The notes beneath the pieces are model-generated. The model was not told the origin of the DNA, ran no database searches, and saw only the letters and a program-made list of their open reading frames with translations. Made by a program: the position numbers and the translations under genes. Source: a bacterium UBP11_UBA4055 (GTDB taxonomy: Bacteria; UBA4055). Taken from it: a stretch of DNA of 40,774 nucleotides. How positions within the stretch are numbered: position 1 is the first letter of the stretch; every line of letters starts with the position of its first letter. This document shows, one piece after another, positions 25,553 through 33,824 of the stretch. Where the stretch lies: contig DFZN01000003.1 of NCBI GenBank assembly GCA_002382735.1, forward strand, positions 1-40,774. Direction: 5' to 3'.

Positions 25553-27772
25553 ATGAGAGTTCTTATCACAATTCTGATGTTGTTTTCAACACTGCTTTCA
25601 TATGCTGAAGATGATTTCGCCGATATACTTGAGAAATATTCAGGAAAGCAAAAATATGAAAAAATGCTCGCAATAGCAGACTCAATATACGACATGAACG
25701 ATTCTGCGGCATACAATTTCGTAAAAATGTCGCTTGAATACGCTGATAAGAACAACGATACAGAACTTCTGATGAAAGCAAGGCATGTTTACGGGAACAT
25801 TTATTATCATTACGGAAACAACAGAAAAGCAGCTGAAGAGTACAAGAATTCCATAATTGCTGCGGAAAAACTTCAGGACAGGGAATATCTTTACGAAAAC
25901 TTCAAGCAGCTCGGAGGAGTTTTTTACTATCTGTCGGATTATAAGACAGCCACAATATTTTTCTACAAGGCAGGTGATCTGGCACAGACAATGGGTGACG
26001 AACTCAAGAACGCCGAGATCCTCAACGAACTTGGTGTTGTATATGACGAACTGAAAGATTATGATAAAGCGGAAGAATTCTATAATAACGCTCTGCTCGT
26101 ATATCAGAAAAACAACAGAATGAAAGAGGTAGCAAGGACATACAACAATATCGCGACCACAAAATTCAACAGGGGAGAGTATGATATCGCTCTATCAACT
26201 TTTGAAAAAGCGCTAAACATATACAGATCTGAAAAAGATGAGCCGAAAATTGCGATCATACTCAACAATATGGCATCCATTCAGATCGAGAAAGGCAACT
26301 ACGATAAAGCGGTTAAATATCTTAATGAGTCAACTAAAGCTTTCTCCCAGTACTCTGATAATTTCGGGATCGCTCTTAACGATCATAATTTCGGTAAAGT
26401 GTATTTTCTCAAAAATAACTTTGCACTGTCTTTAAAACATTTGAATAAGAGTCTCGCTTCCGCAGTCGAAATGGAGGTGCCTACACTGATAAGGGATAAT
26501 TATTACTATAAATCAAAAGTTGATTCCGCAAAAGGAGATTTCAGATCCGCTTTTCTGAATATGAAAAATTACAAGAACTACGAAGACGCGTTATCTTCGG
26601 ACAGGAAGCAGAAGGAAATTCAGGAGATCACTTCAAAATATGAGCTTGCTCAGAAAGAAAAGCAGAATTTTTCACTGATAAGGGACAACGAAATAAAAAG
26701 GCTTCAGCTTGAGAAACAGAGAAATATAAACAATTATCTTATAATCCTGTTCATACTCATTGTAGCCATATCCTATTTTATACACAGATCATATATGCTT
26801 AAATCCAGAAATGAAGAGTTACTTAAGACCTATTCGGAAGAAATCGAAAGCCTGAACAAGAAACTGGTCGAGGAGGTCGAAAGAACGAAGAAAGAGCTTA
26901 ACGAATCGAACGAGAAACTCAGGTTGAGCGAGAAAGAATCCGCCCGTATGGATAAGCTTGTTACGCTTGGAACAATGGTGGCTGGTATAACTCACGAGAT
27001 AAAGAATCCTACTCAGGTGATAAAGCTCTCGATGGATAACATAAGACTGTGCATGAACGATCTGGCCCTTTTTATCTACGATCTGATCAACCTGTCAAAA
27101 GATAAGCATTCGGGAGTGGAAGATATAAAGAACCTTGTGGAAAAGCACAGGGTCACAAAATTATTCAGCGATATTAAAAATCTTATCGTCAGCAACAAGA
27201 AATCCGTTGAACTTATAGATCAGATAGTATCCAGCACATCCAAGATAACATATTTCAATAAGGAAACTAAAGACAACCTTATAAACGAGATCATAAACGA
27301 TGTCATGGTGATAATGAAGAACAGCGTAAAATATGTTGCATCTGTCGAACTTGAGCTCGATCCATCCATGGAACCTTTTAAATGCAATTATCAGGAGATC
27401 TCGCAGATCATAATCAATCTTATAAGCAACGCGAGAGACGCGGTGAGAGAAAAAGAGCTTGATCCGGGCGAAGGGATGATCAAAGTCCGGTCAGGCAAAG
27501 AATCAGGCAAGGTATTCATCGAAGTCTCCGATAACGGAGCGGGGATGAGCCCTGAACAGATCGAGAAAGCATTTGAAGCTTTTTACACCACAAAGGAATC
27601 CGGCACGGGACAGGGGCTCGGACTTAGCATAGTAAAGAATATTGTTGACATATACGGAGGTTTCATTCAGGTGAAATCCGAGAAAGGCGGCGGCACGGTA
27701 TTTACTATATATTTTCCTGTGAAGGAAGAGACAGACAGTGTTTTAACTAACGGAGGTTCTCCAAATGCGTAA
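25553..27772 (+). CDS. TPR-containing sensor histidine kinase (HisKA type)
   Basis: A 739-residue kinase with a signal peptide (1-18). Residues ~75-345 hold at least six tetratricopeptide repeats (DYDKAEEFYNNALLVY, EYDIALSTFEKALNIY, NYDKAVKYLNESTKAF). One membrane helix (394-410) leads to a coiled coil (415-465). The kinase part has the H-box GITHEIKNPTQVI with H481 and an ATPase with NLISNARDAV, VSDNGAGM and TGQGLGLSIVKNIV. It has no receiver domain, and no response regulator is adjacent, so its partner is unknown. AGAGG lies 7 nt upstream of the ATG. It overlaps the aminopeptidase gene by 8 bp. Confidence 0.93.
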   Translation: MRVLITILMLFSTLLSYAEDDFADILEKYSGKQKYEKMLAIADSIYDMNDSAAYNFVKMSLEYADKNNDTELLMKARHVYGNIYYHYGNNRKAAEEYKNSIIAAEKLQDREYLYENFKQLGGVFYYLSDYKTATIFFYKAGDLAQTMGDELKNAEILNELGVVYDELKDYDKAEEFYNNALLVYQKNNRMKEVARTYNNIATTKFNRGEYDIALSTFEKALNIYRSEKDEPKIAIILNNMASIQIEKGNYDKAVKYLNESTKAFSQYSDNFGIALNDHNFGKVYFLKNNFALSLKHLNKSLASAVEMEVPTLIRDNYYYKSKVDSAKGDFRSAFLNMKNYKNYEDALSSDRKQKEIQEITSKYELAQKEKQNFSLIRDNEIKRLQLEKQRNINNYLIILFILIVAISYFIHRSYMLKSRNEELLKTYSEEIESLNKKLVEEVERTKKELNESNEKLRLSEKESARMDKLVTLGTMVAGITHEIKNPTQVIKLSMDNIRLCMNDLALFIYDLINLSKDKHSGVEDIKNLVEKHRVTKLFSDIKNLIVSNKKSVELIDQIVSSTSKITYFNKETKDNLINEIINDVMVIMKNSVKYVASVELELDPSMEPFKCNYQEISQIIINLISNARDAVREKELDPGEGMIKVRSGKESGKVFIEVSDNGAGMSPEQIEKAFEAFYTTKESGTGQGLGLSIVKNIVDIYGGFIQVKSEKGGGTVFTIYFPVKEETDSVLTNGGSPNA

Positions 27773-29036
27773 AGAAGTGAAATTCTCAGCGGAATTCTTT
27801 AAAAAGAAAAGAGAGGTGTTCGCCAAAAAATTGAGCGGTAATTCAGTTACTTTTATCCTTTCGTCGATCGATAAGGTAAAGAACAGGGACACATTTTTTA
27901 AGTTCAGGCAGGATCCGAACTTTTTTTACCTGACTGGACTGGAACTGAAAAGATCGGTACTTGCTATACTTAAATCAGGCGGTAAAACGACCGAGATCAT
28001 CTTCAGGAAATTTTTAGACCCCACTCTTGAAAAATGGGTCGGAAAGAACATGCCTGAAAAGGAAATTACTGCTGTTTCAGGGATCAAGGATATCAGAGAT
28101 ATAAAAGACCTTGACGATTTTTACAGACAGATCTTTAACGGTTCAGGCATTGTTGATGTTTTTATGTATAATGAGTATATTCCCGAACTGATAGTCCCTA
28201 CATATACGCATGTTTTTGCTTCAAATCTCAGGCAGAAGTTCAGCTTTATAAATATACGCCCGGTAAACAGTACACTGGACACACTCAGGCTCGTAAAGGA
28301 AAAATGCGAGATCGACATGATAAAAAGGGCGATAGATATTACAGCGGCCGGACTGGAAGAAATATTAAAGGAATTGAAGCCCGGTATGTCTGAGAATGAA
28401 TGCGAAGGAATACTTACCGGAAATTACCTCAAGTACGGGTCTGTTCAGCCGGCATTCCAGACAATTGCCGCATCCGGTGAAATGGCAACAGTTCTGCATT
28501 ATGAGGACAACAACCGAAAGTTTAATAAAGGCGAGCTTATTCTTCTTGATACCGGAGCTGAATATAAGAATTATGCTGCTGACATTTCAAGGACATACCC
28601 TGTAAGCGGCCGTTATACTTCTGAACAGAAGAAATTTTATAATATCGTTCTTGATGCTTCAAAAGCAGTTATGAAAGCAATAAAACCCGGAGTAACGATA
28701 CCCGAGCTTCAGGAGATCACAAAAGATACCCTGTTCAGGGGATTGTACGATATGAAGATGGTAAAAGAAAAATCGGAACTTTCGAACTATTACTATCACG
28801 GCGTAAGTCATTATCTCGGGATTGATACTCATGATGTGGGAAGCAATCAGATCCCGCTTAAAAAAGGGAATGTGATAACAGTTGAACCGGGGCTATACAT
28901 TGCGGAGAAGAAGATCGGGATCAGACTTGAGAACGATGTATTGGTAACCGCGGGCGGATGCGAAAATCTTTCTGCTCACATTCCGATCGAGGCCTCTGAG
29001 CTCGAAGATATCATGAACAGCAGAAAGAGAAAATAA
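27765..29036 (+). CDS. pepP: Xaa-Pro aminopeptidase (M24B)
   Basis: A 423-residue metallopeptidase that removes the residue before proline at peptide N-ends. Residues 7-140 form the AMP_N domain (FFKKKREVF, TFFKFRQDPNFFYLTGLE). The M24 pita-bread fold carries the five metal ligands: D262 (LLDTGAEY), D273 (AADISRTY), H349 (HGVSHYLG), E374 (VEPGLYI) and E389 (IRLENDV). It starts 8 bp inside the kinase gene with GGAGG upstream, and shares its stop base with the next ATG (TAATG), so it sits in the middle of a four-gene operon. Confidence 0.95.
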   Translation: MRKEVKFSAEFFKKKREVFAKKLSGNSVTFILSSIDKVKNRDTFFKFRQDPNFFYLTGLELKRSVLAILKSGGKTTEIIFRKFLDPTLEKWVGKNMPEKEITAVSGIKDIRDIKDLDDFYRQIFNGSGIVDVFMYNEYIPELIVPTYTHVFASNLRQKFSFINIRPVNSTLDTLRLVKEKCEIDMIKRAIDITAAGLEEILKELKPGMSENECEGILTGNYLKYGSVQPAFQTIAASGEMATVLHYEDNNRKFNKGELILLDTGAEYKNYAADISRTYPVSGRYTSEQKKFYNIVLDASKAVMKAIKPGVTIPELQEITKDTLFRGLYDMKMVKEKSELSNYYYHGVSHYLGIDTHDVGSNQIPLKKGNVITVEPGLYIAEKKIGIRLENDVLVTAGGCENLSAHIPIEASELEDIMNSRKRK

Positions 29037-29398
29037 TGTATTCAAAGGAGTATCTCAAGCATTTCTCCGATCCGCAGAACATCGGCGCAGTCGATGATCC
29101 CGATATAACCTGCACCGTGGTTAACACGGAAGGGGGCTGTTTTGACACGGTCGATGTGACCGTGAAAAGCGATAACGGTGTTGTCACAGATATGAAATAC
29201 AGGCTGAAAGCCTGCTCCGGCACCATTACCGCTTTCTCTCTGCTCAGCGAGCTGATCAGAGGCAAAACAGCGGATGAACTTGACTTGATAACATTTGAAC
29301 AAATGGACACGGTACTGGGTAAAATACCCGAGAAAAAGCATCACAGCCTGAGGCTGGCTGTCGAAGCAGTGCAAAAGATAAAAGAAAAATTAAAATAG
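29036..29398 (+). CDS. IscU/NifU-N-like iron-sulfur scaffold lacking the third cysteine
   Basis: A 120-residue protein resembling the IscU/NifU N-terminal scaffold on which Fe-S clusters are built. N-end YSKEYLKHFSDPQNIGAVDD matches the family (HF..P.N.G). Two cluster cysteines align: C35 in EGGCFDTVDV and C60 in LKACSGTITAFS. At the third, where IscU has HCS, this protein has KKHHSLRLAVEA, so His103 replaces the cysteine; the Asp that usually follows the first cysteine is also displaced. C26 is an extra cysteine. Function may differ from housekeeping IscU. It is coupled to pepP by TAATG and followed after 10 bp by a DUF1858 gene. Confidence 0.85.
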   Translation: MYSKEYLKHFSDPQNIGAVDDPDITCTVVNTEGGCFDTVDVTVKSDNGVVTDMKYRLKACSGTITAFSLLSELIRGKTADELDLITFEQMDTVLGKIPEKKHHSLRLAVEAVQKIKEKLK

Positions 29399-29408
29399 GG
29401 AAAAGAAA

Positions 29409-29603
29409 ATGAAGATCACAAAAGACATGTCCATAACTGAGATAATCCAGGTCTATCCGCAGACACACGAGATATTCAGGAAATTCAACCTTGGTTGTAT
29501 CGGGTGTATAGCGGCAAATTTTGAGACTTTAGAGGACGGACTGATAGCTCACGGAATAAAAGTCGAAGAATTTCTGGACGAAATAAATAAAGCTGTTGAA
29601 TAA
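29409..29603 (+). CDS. DUF1858-domain redox-disulfide-like protein
   Basis: A 64-residue protein consisting almost wholly of a DUF1858 domain: ITKDMSITEIIQVYPQTHEIF and the CxxC of NLGCIGCIAANFETL (C30, C33). The domain is often annotated as a hybrid-cluster-protein-associated redox disulfide domain. Here it follows an IscU-like scaffold by 10 bp with an AAAGAAA spacer, so a role in cluster or redox chemistry is suggested by context only. It is the last gene before the terminator at 29606. Confidence 0.9.
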   Translation: MKITKDMSITEIIQVYPQTHEIFRKFNLGCIGCIAANFETLEDGLIAHGIKVEEFLDEINKAVE

Positions 29604-29605
29604 AG

Positions 29606-29628
29606 AAAGGGCTCAGGCCTTTTTTTTT
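29606..29628 (+). terminator. Terminator of the kinase-pepP-IscU-like-DUF1858 operon
   Basis: AAAGGGC (29606-29612) pairs with GGCCTTT (29616-29622), with one mismatch and a 3-nt loop, then a run of T to 29628. It lies just after the DUF1858 stop. The convergent barrel gene ends 5 bp downstream. Confidence 0.75.
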
Positions 29629-29632
29629 ATGC

Positions 29633-30673
29633 CTAAAATGCTCTTGCGCTTGTAGCTATGATCTGAATTTCCTTCTCAACGGATGTCGCCGCCTCGATCC
29701 TGAAAGCCAGACCCTGAAATTCATACATCAGTCCCGCACCATAACCGACTTTGATATTCTTTACGGATAATTCATCAGAACCTTCAAAGACACTTCCCGC
29801 CGAAACAAATGCACAAAGAGCAGTCTTTTTGTATAATCTGAAGTCATATTGGGACTGAAATGCCCACATATTTCTGTCAATGAACCTTTTTTCAGGATAT
29901 CCGCGCAATATCTCTGAACCTCCGAGATATGAGAGCTTCTGCGGATGGGGAGAACCGAAGGCGAACCTTGTTAAAAAGTTCAAGTTCAGAGCGGATTGAT
30001 TAAATGACCTGTAATATCCTGATTCAGAACTTAATACCGAGAACTCTTTCAGATCGCCTAAGAACTCGGGGTAATAAATAAAACTTAATCTCGAGAACGA
30101 ACCGTCTCTGAAGAATTTGTCAGAAACATTTGAATATTTGACAGCTGTCCCGATTCCGTTGGCGTACTGGTCTTTTTCCGGACTGTAAGCAATAGCCAGT
30201 ATATCTTTACTGTCTTTCGGACTGTAATAGAAATTATCCGAGACAATGTTGAGGCTCGTATTTTTCCTGATGAATTTCCCCGCCTCGGTCAGATTGTCCA
30301 CAAGTATATACCTGTAGTCATATTTGTCTTCAGTTTCTGATCCTGTACCGACACCGTATGATTCCGAATAATAGTTCTCGATCTTCAGTTTATTATAAAT
30401 GACCTTATTCCCTGAATTTATGTCAGTGATCAAAAACAGCATCATCTGATTCTTGAAAGTGTATATCACATTCCCGAATATTTTGTTTTTTTCGTTAAAT
30501 TTATATTGGGAGAAAAGCCCGAGTGCCACCCTTGTGTCGCTTGTGTAGAATCCGAAAGGAAGAATTATAAAATCCTTTTCTTTGTTTTCAAGAGAATCCG
30601 AAGATGAATTTTCAGAATAGACAAGGCTGAAATTATGTATTATCAGAAACAGCAGTATCAGCGAAGCTCTCAT
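29633..30673 (-). CDS. Omp85-like outer-membrane beta-barrel protein
   Basis: A 346-residue protein with a signal peptide (SLILLFLIIHNFSLVYS). The barrel shows regular aromatic beta strands and the Omp85/surface-antigen signature LGGSEILRGYPEKRF (about 252-266) then NMWAFQSQYDF and NIKVGYGAGLMYEF. It lacks POTRA domains, so it resembles the POTRA-less BamA/TamA relatives common in FCB bacteria. It ends in phenylalanine, as many outer-membrane proteins do. No clear Shine-Dalgarno precedes the ATG. Function is unknown; probably a surface or transport protein. Confidence 0.82.
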   Translation of the reverse strand: MRASLILLFLIIHNFSLVYSENSSSDSLENKEKDFIILPFGFYTSDTRVALGLFSQYKFNEKNKIFGNVIYTFKNQMMLFLITDINSGNKVIYNKLKIENYYSESYGVGTGSETEDKYDYRYILVDNLTEAGKFIRKNTSLNIVSDNFYYSPKDSKDILAIAYSPEKDQYANGIGTAVKYSNVSDKFFRDGSFSRLSFIYYPEFLGDLKEFSVLSSESGYYRSFNQSALNLNFLTRFAFGSPHPQKLSYLGGSEILRGYPEKRFIDRNMWAFQSQYDFRLYKKTALCAFVSAGSVFEGSDELSVKNIKVGYGAGLMYEFQGLAFRIEAATSVEKEIQIIATSARAF

Positions 30674-30702
30674 TTACATTATCCGCAGAATTAAACATAA
30701 TC

Positions 30703-30731
30703 AATATAAATCCGTTACAGTCAAAAATCAA
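30703..30731 (-). promoter_or_regulatory. Candidate promoter of the Omp85-like gene
   Basis: On the minus strand TTGATT (30726-30731), 17-bp spacer and TATATT (30703-30708), giving a leader of about 23-25 nt. Spacing is ideal and the -10 matches 5 of 6. Confidence 0.5.
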
Positions 30732-30753
30732 AATATAAAACGGATAAATAAAA

Positions 30754-30777
30754 AAGGGACTTTCGATTAAGCCCCTT
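30754..30777 (-). terminator. Terminator of the saccharopine-pathway operon
   Basis: On the minus strand AAGGGGCTT (30769-30777) pairs with AAGTCCCTT (30754-30762), allowing one G-T pair, around a 6-nt loop; five T follow. It lies just downstream of the saccharopine dehydrogenase stop. Confidence 0.85.
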
Positions 30778-30798
30778 AAAGAAATCAGTAAACAAGAT

Positions 30799-32145
30799 CT
30801 ACTTTATAGTCTCTGATTCTGGAAGTCCGTATTCTTCGACCATTCTGATATCCATGTGCTCAAGAGCGTCAAGAATAGGATTATAGATGCCGGGAAGTAC
30901 AGGAATGTGAACGCCTTTTTCCTTTATTTCTCCTTCGAGTATCATTCTTACGCCGACAGCTGCGGGAAGAGCTACTGTTCTCGCTATTGATGTGTCCTTA
31001 TTTTTTACGCCGAAAGTGCCGAAATCGAGCATTCTTGATTTTATCACTTCTCTTTTGCCGCCTTTGTATTCAGCTACGAAAGTATGCTGCATGACCACCA
31101 TATCCCTTTCTTTATTCTGGATCATCATCTTGCCGATCATAAGATCTGATACTACTTCGAACGGAGAATCTTCAGTTCTTCCGATCTTCTCAGTAGAGAA
31201 AAGTCCCAGCCACTCGAAAGCTTTGATCGGGTTGGATCTCTCTGAAATTTTAAGGTATTTTGCTACTTTTGCTTTAATATCTTTAGAGCTTTTCTCGCCG
31301 ATCCTTTCAGCCATAAGATCAGCATAAGATTTATTTTTCAGGTTTATTTTGTCATACGAGATCAGCTTTAACTGTTTCATCGCTGTTATTATCTGGCACC
31401 ATTTTGTGTATCTGAATGTGCCTCTGAAAATGGTTTTTGTTTCGGGGATCTTGTAAAGTTCAACATACGGTAATGAATCTCTGTTTGGATAAACCTCAAG
31501 TTTTCCGACTTTCGGGAAATCGACTTTCATCGGTTTTTTAAAAAGGTCATCGGTAGGAATATATTTGATCTTGCCGTGACGCAGATAATTCCCGTCGTTA
31601 TTGCCGGCCATTACCACACCTTTGGGTGCCCATGTGAATTTATAGTTGAAAGGGTTCTTTTCAACCTCCGGTGCTACAAGAGCACCGCAGAAAGAGTAAA
31701 ATTCAACGACTTTACCTTTTTTACCGTGAATGTGGTCGATTATCCTCATGGCTGACATGTGATCGATACCCGGATCCAGACCAAGTTCGTTAAGTATTAT
31801 GATGCCGGCTTTTTTTGCTTCAGCGTCAAGAGCTTTCATCTCAGGTTTAACATAAGATGTCGTGACCATGTTCTTTTTGTTCTTGATACAGTATTTAGCT
31901 ACCATCACATGGTGAAGATACGGCAACAGACTTACTGTCAGGTCGTGCTCCTTAATCATTTTGTCGAGAGTTTTTTCATCTTCCACTGTCCATGCTACAG
32001 CCTTACCGTTCTTGTGTCCTGCGATCATATCTTCTGCTTTAGATTTTGTTCTTGTAGCTACAGTTACTCCGATCTTGTGATCAAGCAGGTATCTGACGAT
32101 CGGCCTTACGACCATTCCGGCACCGAGAATAAGTACTTTTTTCAT
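30799..32145 (-). CDS. Saccharopine dehydrogenase (glutamate-forming; Lys9-like half)
   Basis: A 448-residue Rossmann enzyme beginning KKVLILGAGMVVRPIVRYL, with LLPYLHHVMVAKYCI, GLDPGIDHMSAMRII and FRGTFRYTKWC, motifs of the saccharopine reductase/dehydrogenase family. It should cleave saccharopine to 2-aminoadipate semialdehyde and glutamate. The next gene upstream (10-nt gap) encodes the lysine-ketoglutarate reductase half, so together they make the lysine-breakdown route that animals carry in one fused enzyme. AAGGA precedes the ATG. A lysine-synthesis role (the fungal direction) is less likely with that partner. Confidence in the family is high; direction is inferred. Confidence 0.9.
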   Translation of the reverse strand: MKKVLILGAGMVVRPIVRYLLDHKIGVTVATRTKSKAEDMIAGHKNGKAVAWTVEDEKTLDKMIKEHDLTVSLLPYLHHVMVAKYCIKNKKNMVTTSYVKPEMKALDAEAKKAGIIILNELGLDPGIDHMSAMRIIDHIHGKKGKVVEFYSFCGALVAPEVEKNPFNYKFTWAPKGVVMAGNNDGNYLRHGKIKYIPTDDLFKKPMKVDFPKVGKLEVYPNRDSLPYVELYKIPETKTIFRGTFRYTKWCQIITAMKQLKLISYDKINLKNKSYADLMAERIGEKSSKDIKAKVAKYLKISERSNPIKAFEWLGLFSTEKIGRTEDSPFEVVSDLMIGKMMIQNKERDMVVMQHTFVAEYKGGKREVIKSRMLDFGTFGVKNKDTSIARTVALPAAVGVRMILEGEIKEKGVHIPVLPGIYNPILDALEHMDIRMVEEYGLPESETIK

Positions 32146-32155
32146 TTTTTTCCTT

Positions 32156-33454
32156 TTATTTTAGATAGTTCTGGATGTATTTGTAATCCGGTGTAAACTC
32201 ACCCTTCAAAAGGATGAGAGCCTTTTTGATCTCAGAGGGAAGCTTGATCTCTGCAAAAGGCTTATTGAAATCGCATTCCGCGATAGATTTGACAAAAGGA
32301 TAGAGAGCTCTGCTGAAAAACTGTGAAGATTCTCTCGGAAGTTCGCTTGGAAGAATATCGACGCTCATCATCAGGAGTCCTTCGCCCTCGTGGCCCATTT
32401 TATAAGAATTTTTTTTCGGATCAAAAACATATATAGGATCATTTATGGGTGTTCCTAGTTCTGTGCACTCGACAGAACCGTGGATATCGCATGTCACATC
32501 GCCGATCGCGAGAAGTTTTGAAGATGTGTTGTAATTGTTTTTAAGATATTCTTTCGTGACAAGCCTTGGATATTTTTCTGTCCAGAATACGCAGTTCATC
32601 ATAACGCTCAGATGGGGCAGATATTCCTCATAAACGCCATTGAACAGTTCGGGATGATCATAGTATTCCTGAAGAATAAAAGGAGTTGAATCCTTTTTTA
32701 CCGCAAGATGTTCTTCTTTGAAAACCGTCTTGTAAAGTTTCTTGTTCGAAGTTTGTGTGTTCCTGAGTTCTTTAAGTTCTTGAGGTGTTACTTCCTCAAA
32801 AGGAAGGATGTCGAATATTTCCTGCGCGCCTTTCGACACATTTCCGTATCCTGTAAATCCTACAGTCAGAGGGCATATTTCCTGAGGCAGGCCTTTTTCA
32901 GTTATCTCTGCAGAGATCTCTTTCAAAACAGATTTTGCTTCTTCAAGAGAGTCATACATTCTTGCCTGCTTGAGCTTAGTGAAAGGCGTGTTCAGCCCTA
33001 AATGTTTAAGCCTGAGTCCCAAAGCCCAGATCGTGTCGATCATTCCGGCGAGTCCGGCGAAATTTCCGAAAAATATCAGCCTTCTGTTCTTGTCGTCAGC
33101 CACTTTTTCGTAATCTATAAGATTGACTTTCTTTTCGATCATCGTCCTCAGCATGGGCATGTTATATTTCTGCCCTTTGATTATATGAGAGAAGAATATG
33201 TAAGTTTTGTTCTCTTCAAAAGACGGGATAGTAACTTCTTTTACTCCGAAGATCACATCTGCGTCATTCATATTGTCAGCAAGAACCGCTCCGGCGGCTT
33301 TATACTCGTCGTTCCTAAAAATCCTCTTTTCGCATTTCTGAACTATGACTTTTAAGCCTGTGTCAGTCAGCTTTTTTACATCTTCGGGAACAAGCGGAAC
33401 TCTTCTCTCAAGTTCGTATTTGTCTTCGTGTCTGATTCCTGTTACGGCAGCCAT
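32156..33454 (-). CDS. Lysine-ketoglutarate reductase (saccharopine-forming; LKR half)
   Basis: A 432-residue protein of the AlaDH/PNT fold. N-end: GIRHEDKYELERRVPLVPEDV, the LKR signature, then GVKEVTIPSFEENKTYIFFSHIIKGQKYNMPML and LIDYEKVADDKNRRLIFFG. The central Rossmann loop is TVGFTGYGNVSKGAQEI, followed by TPQELKEL and LLAIGDVTCDIHGSVEC. It condenses lysine with 2-oxoglutarate to saccharopine. The length matches the LKR half of the animal bifunctional enzyme (AASS). It precedes the dehydrogenase gene by 10 bp. A strong promoter lies upstream. Confidence 0.92.
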   Translation of the reverse strand: MAAVTGIRHEDKYELERRVPLVPEDVKKLTDTGLKVIVQKCEKRIFRNDEYKAAGAVLADNMNDADVIFGVKEVTIPSFEENKTYIFFSHIIKGQKYNMPMLRTMIEKKVNLIDYEKVADDKNRRLIFFGNFAGLAGMIDTIWALGLRLKHLGLNTPFTKLKQARMYDSLEEAKSVLKEISAEITEKGLPQEICPLTVGFTGYGNVSKGAQEIFDILPFEEVTPQELKELRNTQTSNKKLYKTVFKEEHLAVKKDSTPFILQEYYDHPELFNGVYEEYLPHLSVMMNCVFWTEKYPRLVTKEYLKNNYNTSSKLLAIGDVTCDIHGSVECTELGTPINDPIYVFDPKKNSYKMGHEGEGLLMMSVDILPSELPRESSQFFSRALYPFVKSIAECDFNKPFAEIKLPSEIKKALILLKGEFTPDYKYIQNYLK

Positions 33455-33489
33455 ATTTCAGATCCTTTTTTTAATTCAATAGCGGATGC

Positions 33490-33518
33490 AATTTATTTTA
33501 GCTTATGTGCAATGTCAA
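33490..33518 (-). promoter_or_regulatory. Sigma70-type promoter of the saccharopine-pathway operon
   Basis: On the minus strand a perfect TTGACA (33513-33518), 17-bp spacer and TAAATT (33490-33495), identical in both hexamers and spacing to the MurG-HEAT promoter. The leader would be about 29 nt, carrying AAGGA. Confidence 0.75.
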
Positions 33519-33536
33519 GTTATAATTTATGCCAAA

Positions 33537-33824
33537 TTATTCGAAAAGAACCATCGTCTTGAAGTTTATTATGTCGAATATCTTCATCAGAGGACCGCCT
33601 GTATTTTTGAATGTGAAGTCAAGTTCAGATCTGTTACACAGGATTATGAGACTTGACAGGCTGTATGAATCGATGAAATCCACACCCGAAAGATCAAGCG
33701 TAAACCTCTTAAAATCTTCCGAAATAAGATCTTTTACGGCTGTCACGAAATCTCTGGAATCGTTATCTCTGAGGTCGCCTCCGACCGTTATGACCGCCGT
33801 TTTGCCTTTTTTTTCTATCTTCAT
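33537..33824 (-). CDS. STAS-domain protein (anti-sigma-factor-antagonist-like)
   Basis: A 95-residue single STAS domain. Strand-helix pattern: TAVITVGGDLRDNDSRDF, then FTLDLSGVDFIDSYSLSSLIIL, where the serine after IDSYSL is the usual phosphorylation site region (DSxGLxxL in SpoIIAA). It should switch a partner, typically an anti-sigma factor or a serine kinase, but none is encoded nearby. It starts immediately after the purC stop (no gap) with only a weak ribosome site, so it is probably translated by coupling to purC. Confidence 0.88.
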   Translation of the reverse strand: MKIEKKGKTAVITVGGDLRDNDSRDFVTAVKDLISEDFKRFTLDLSGVDFIDSYSLSSLIILCNRSELDFTFKNTGGPLMKIFDIINFKTMVLFE

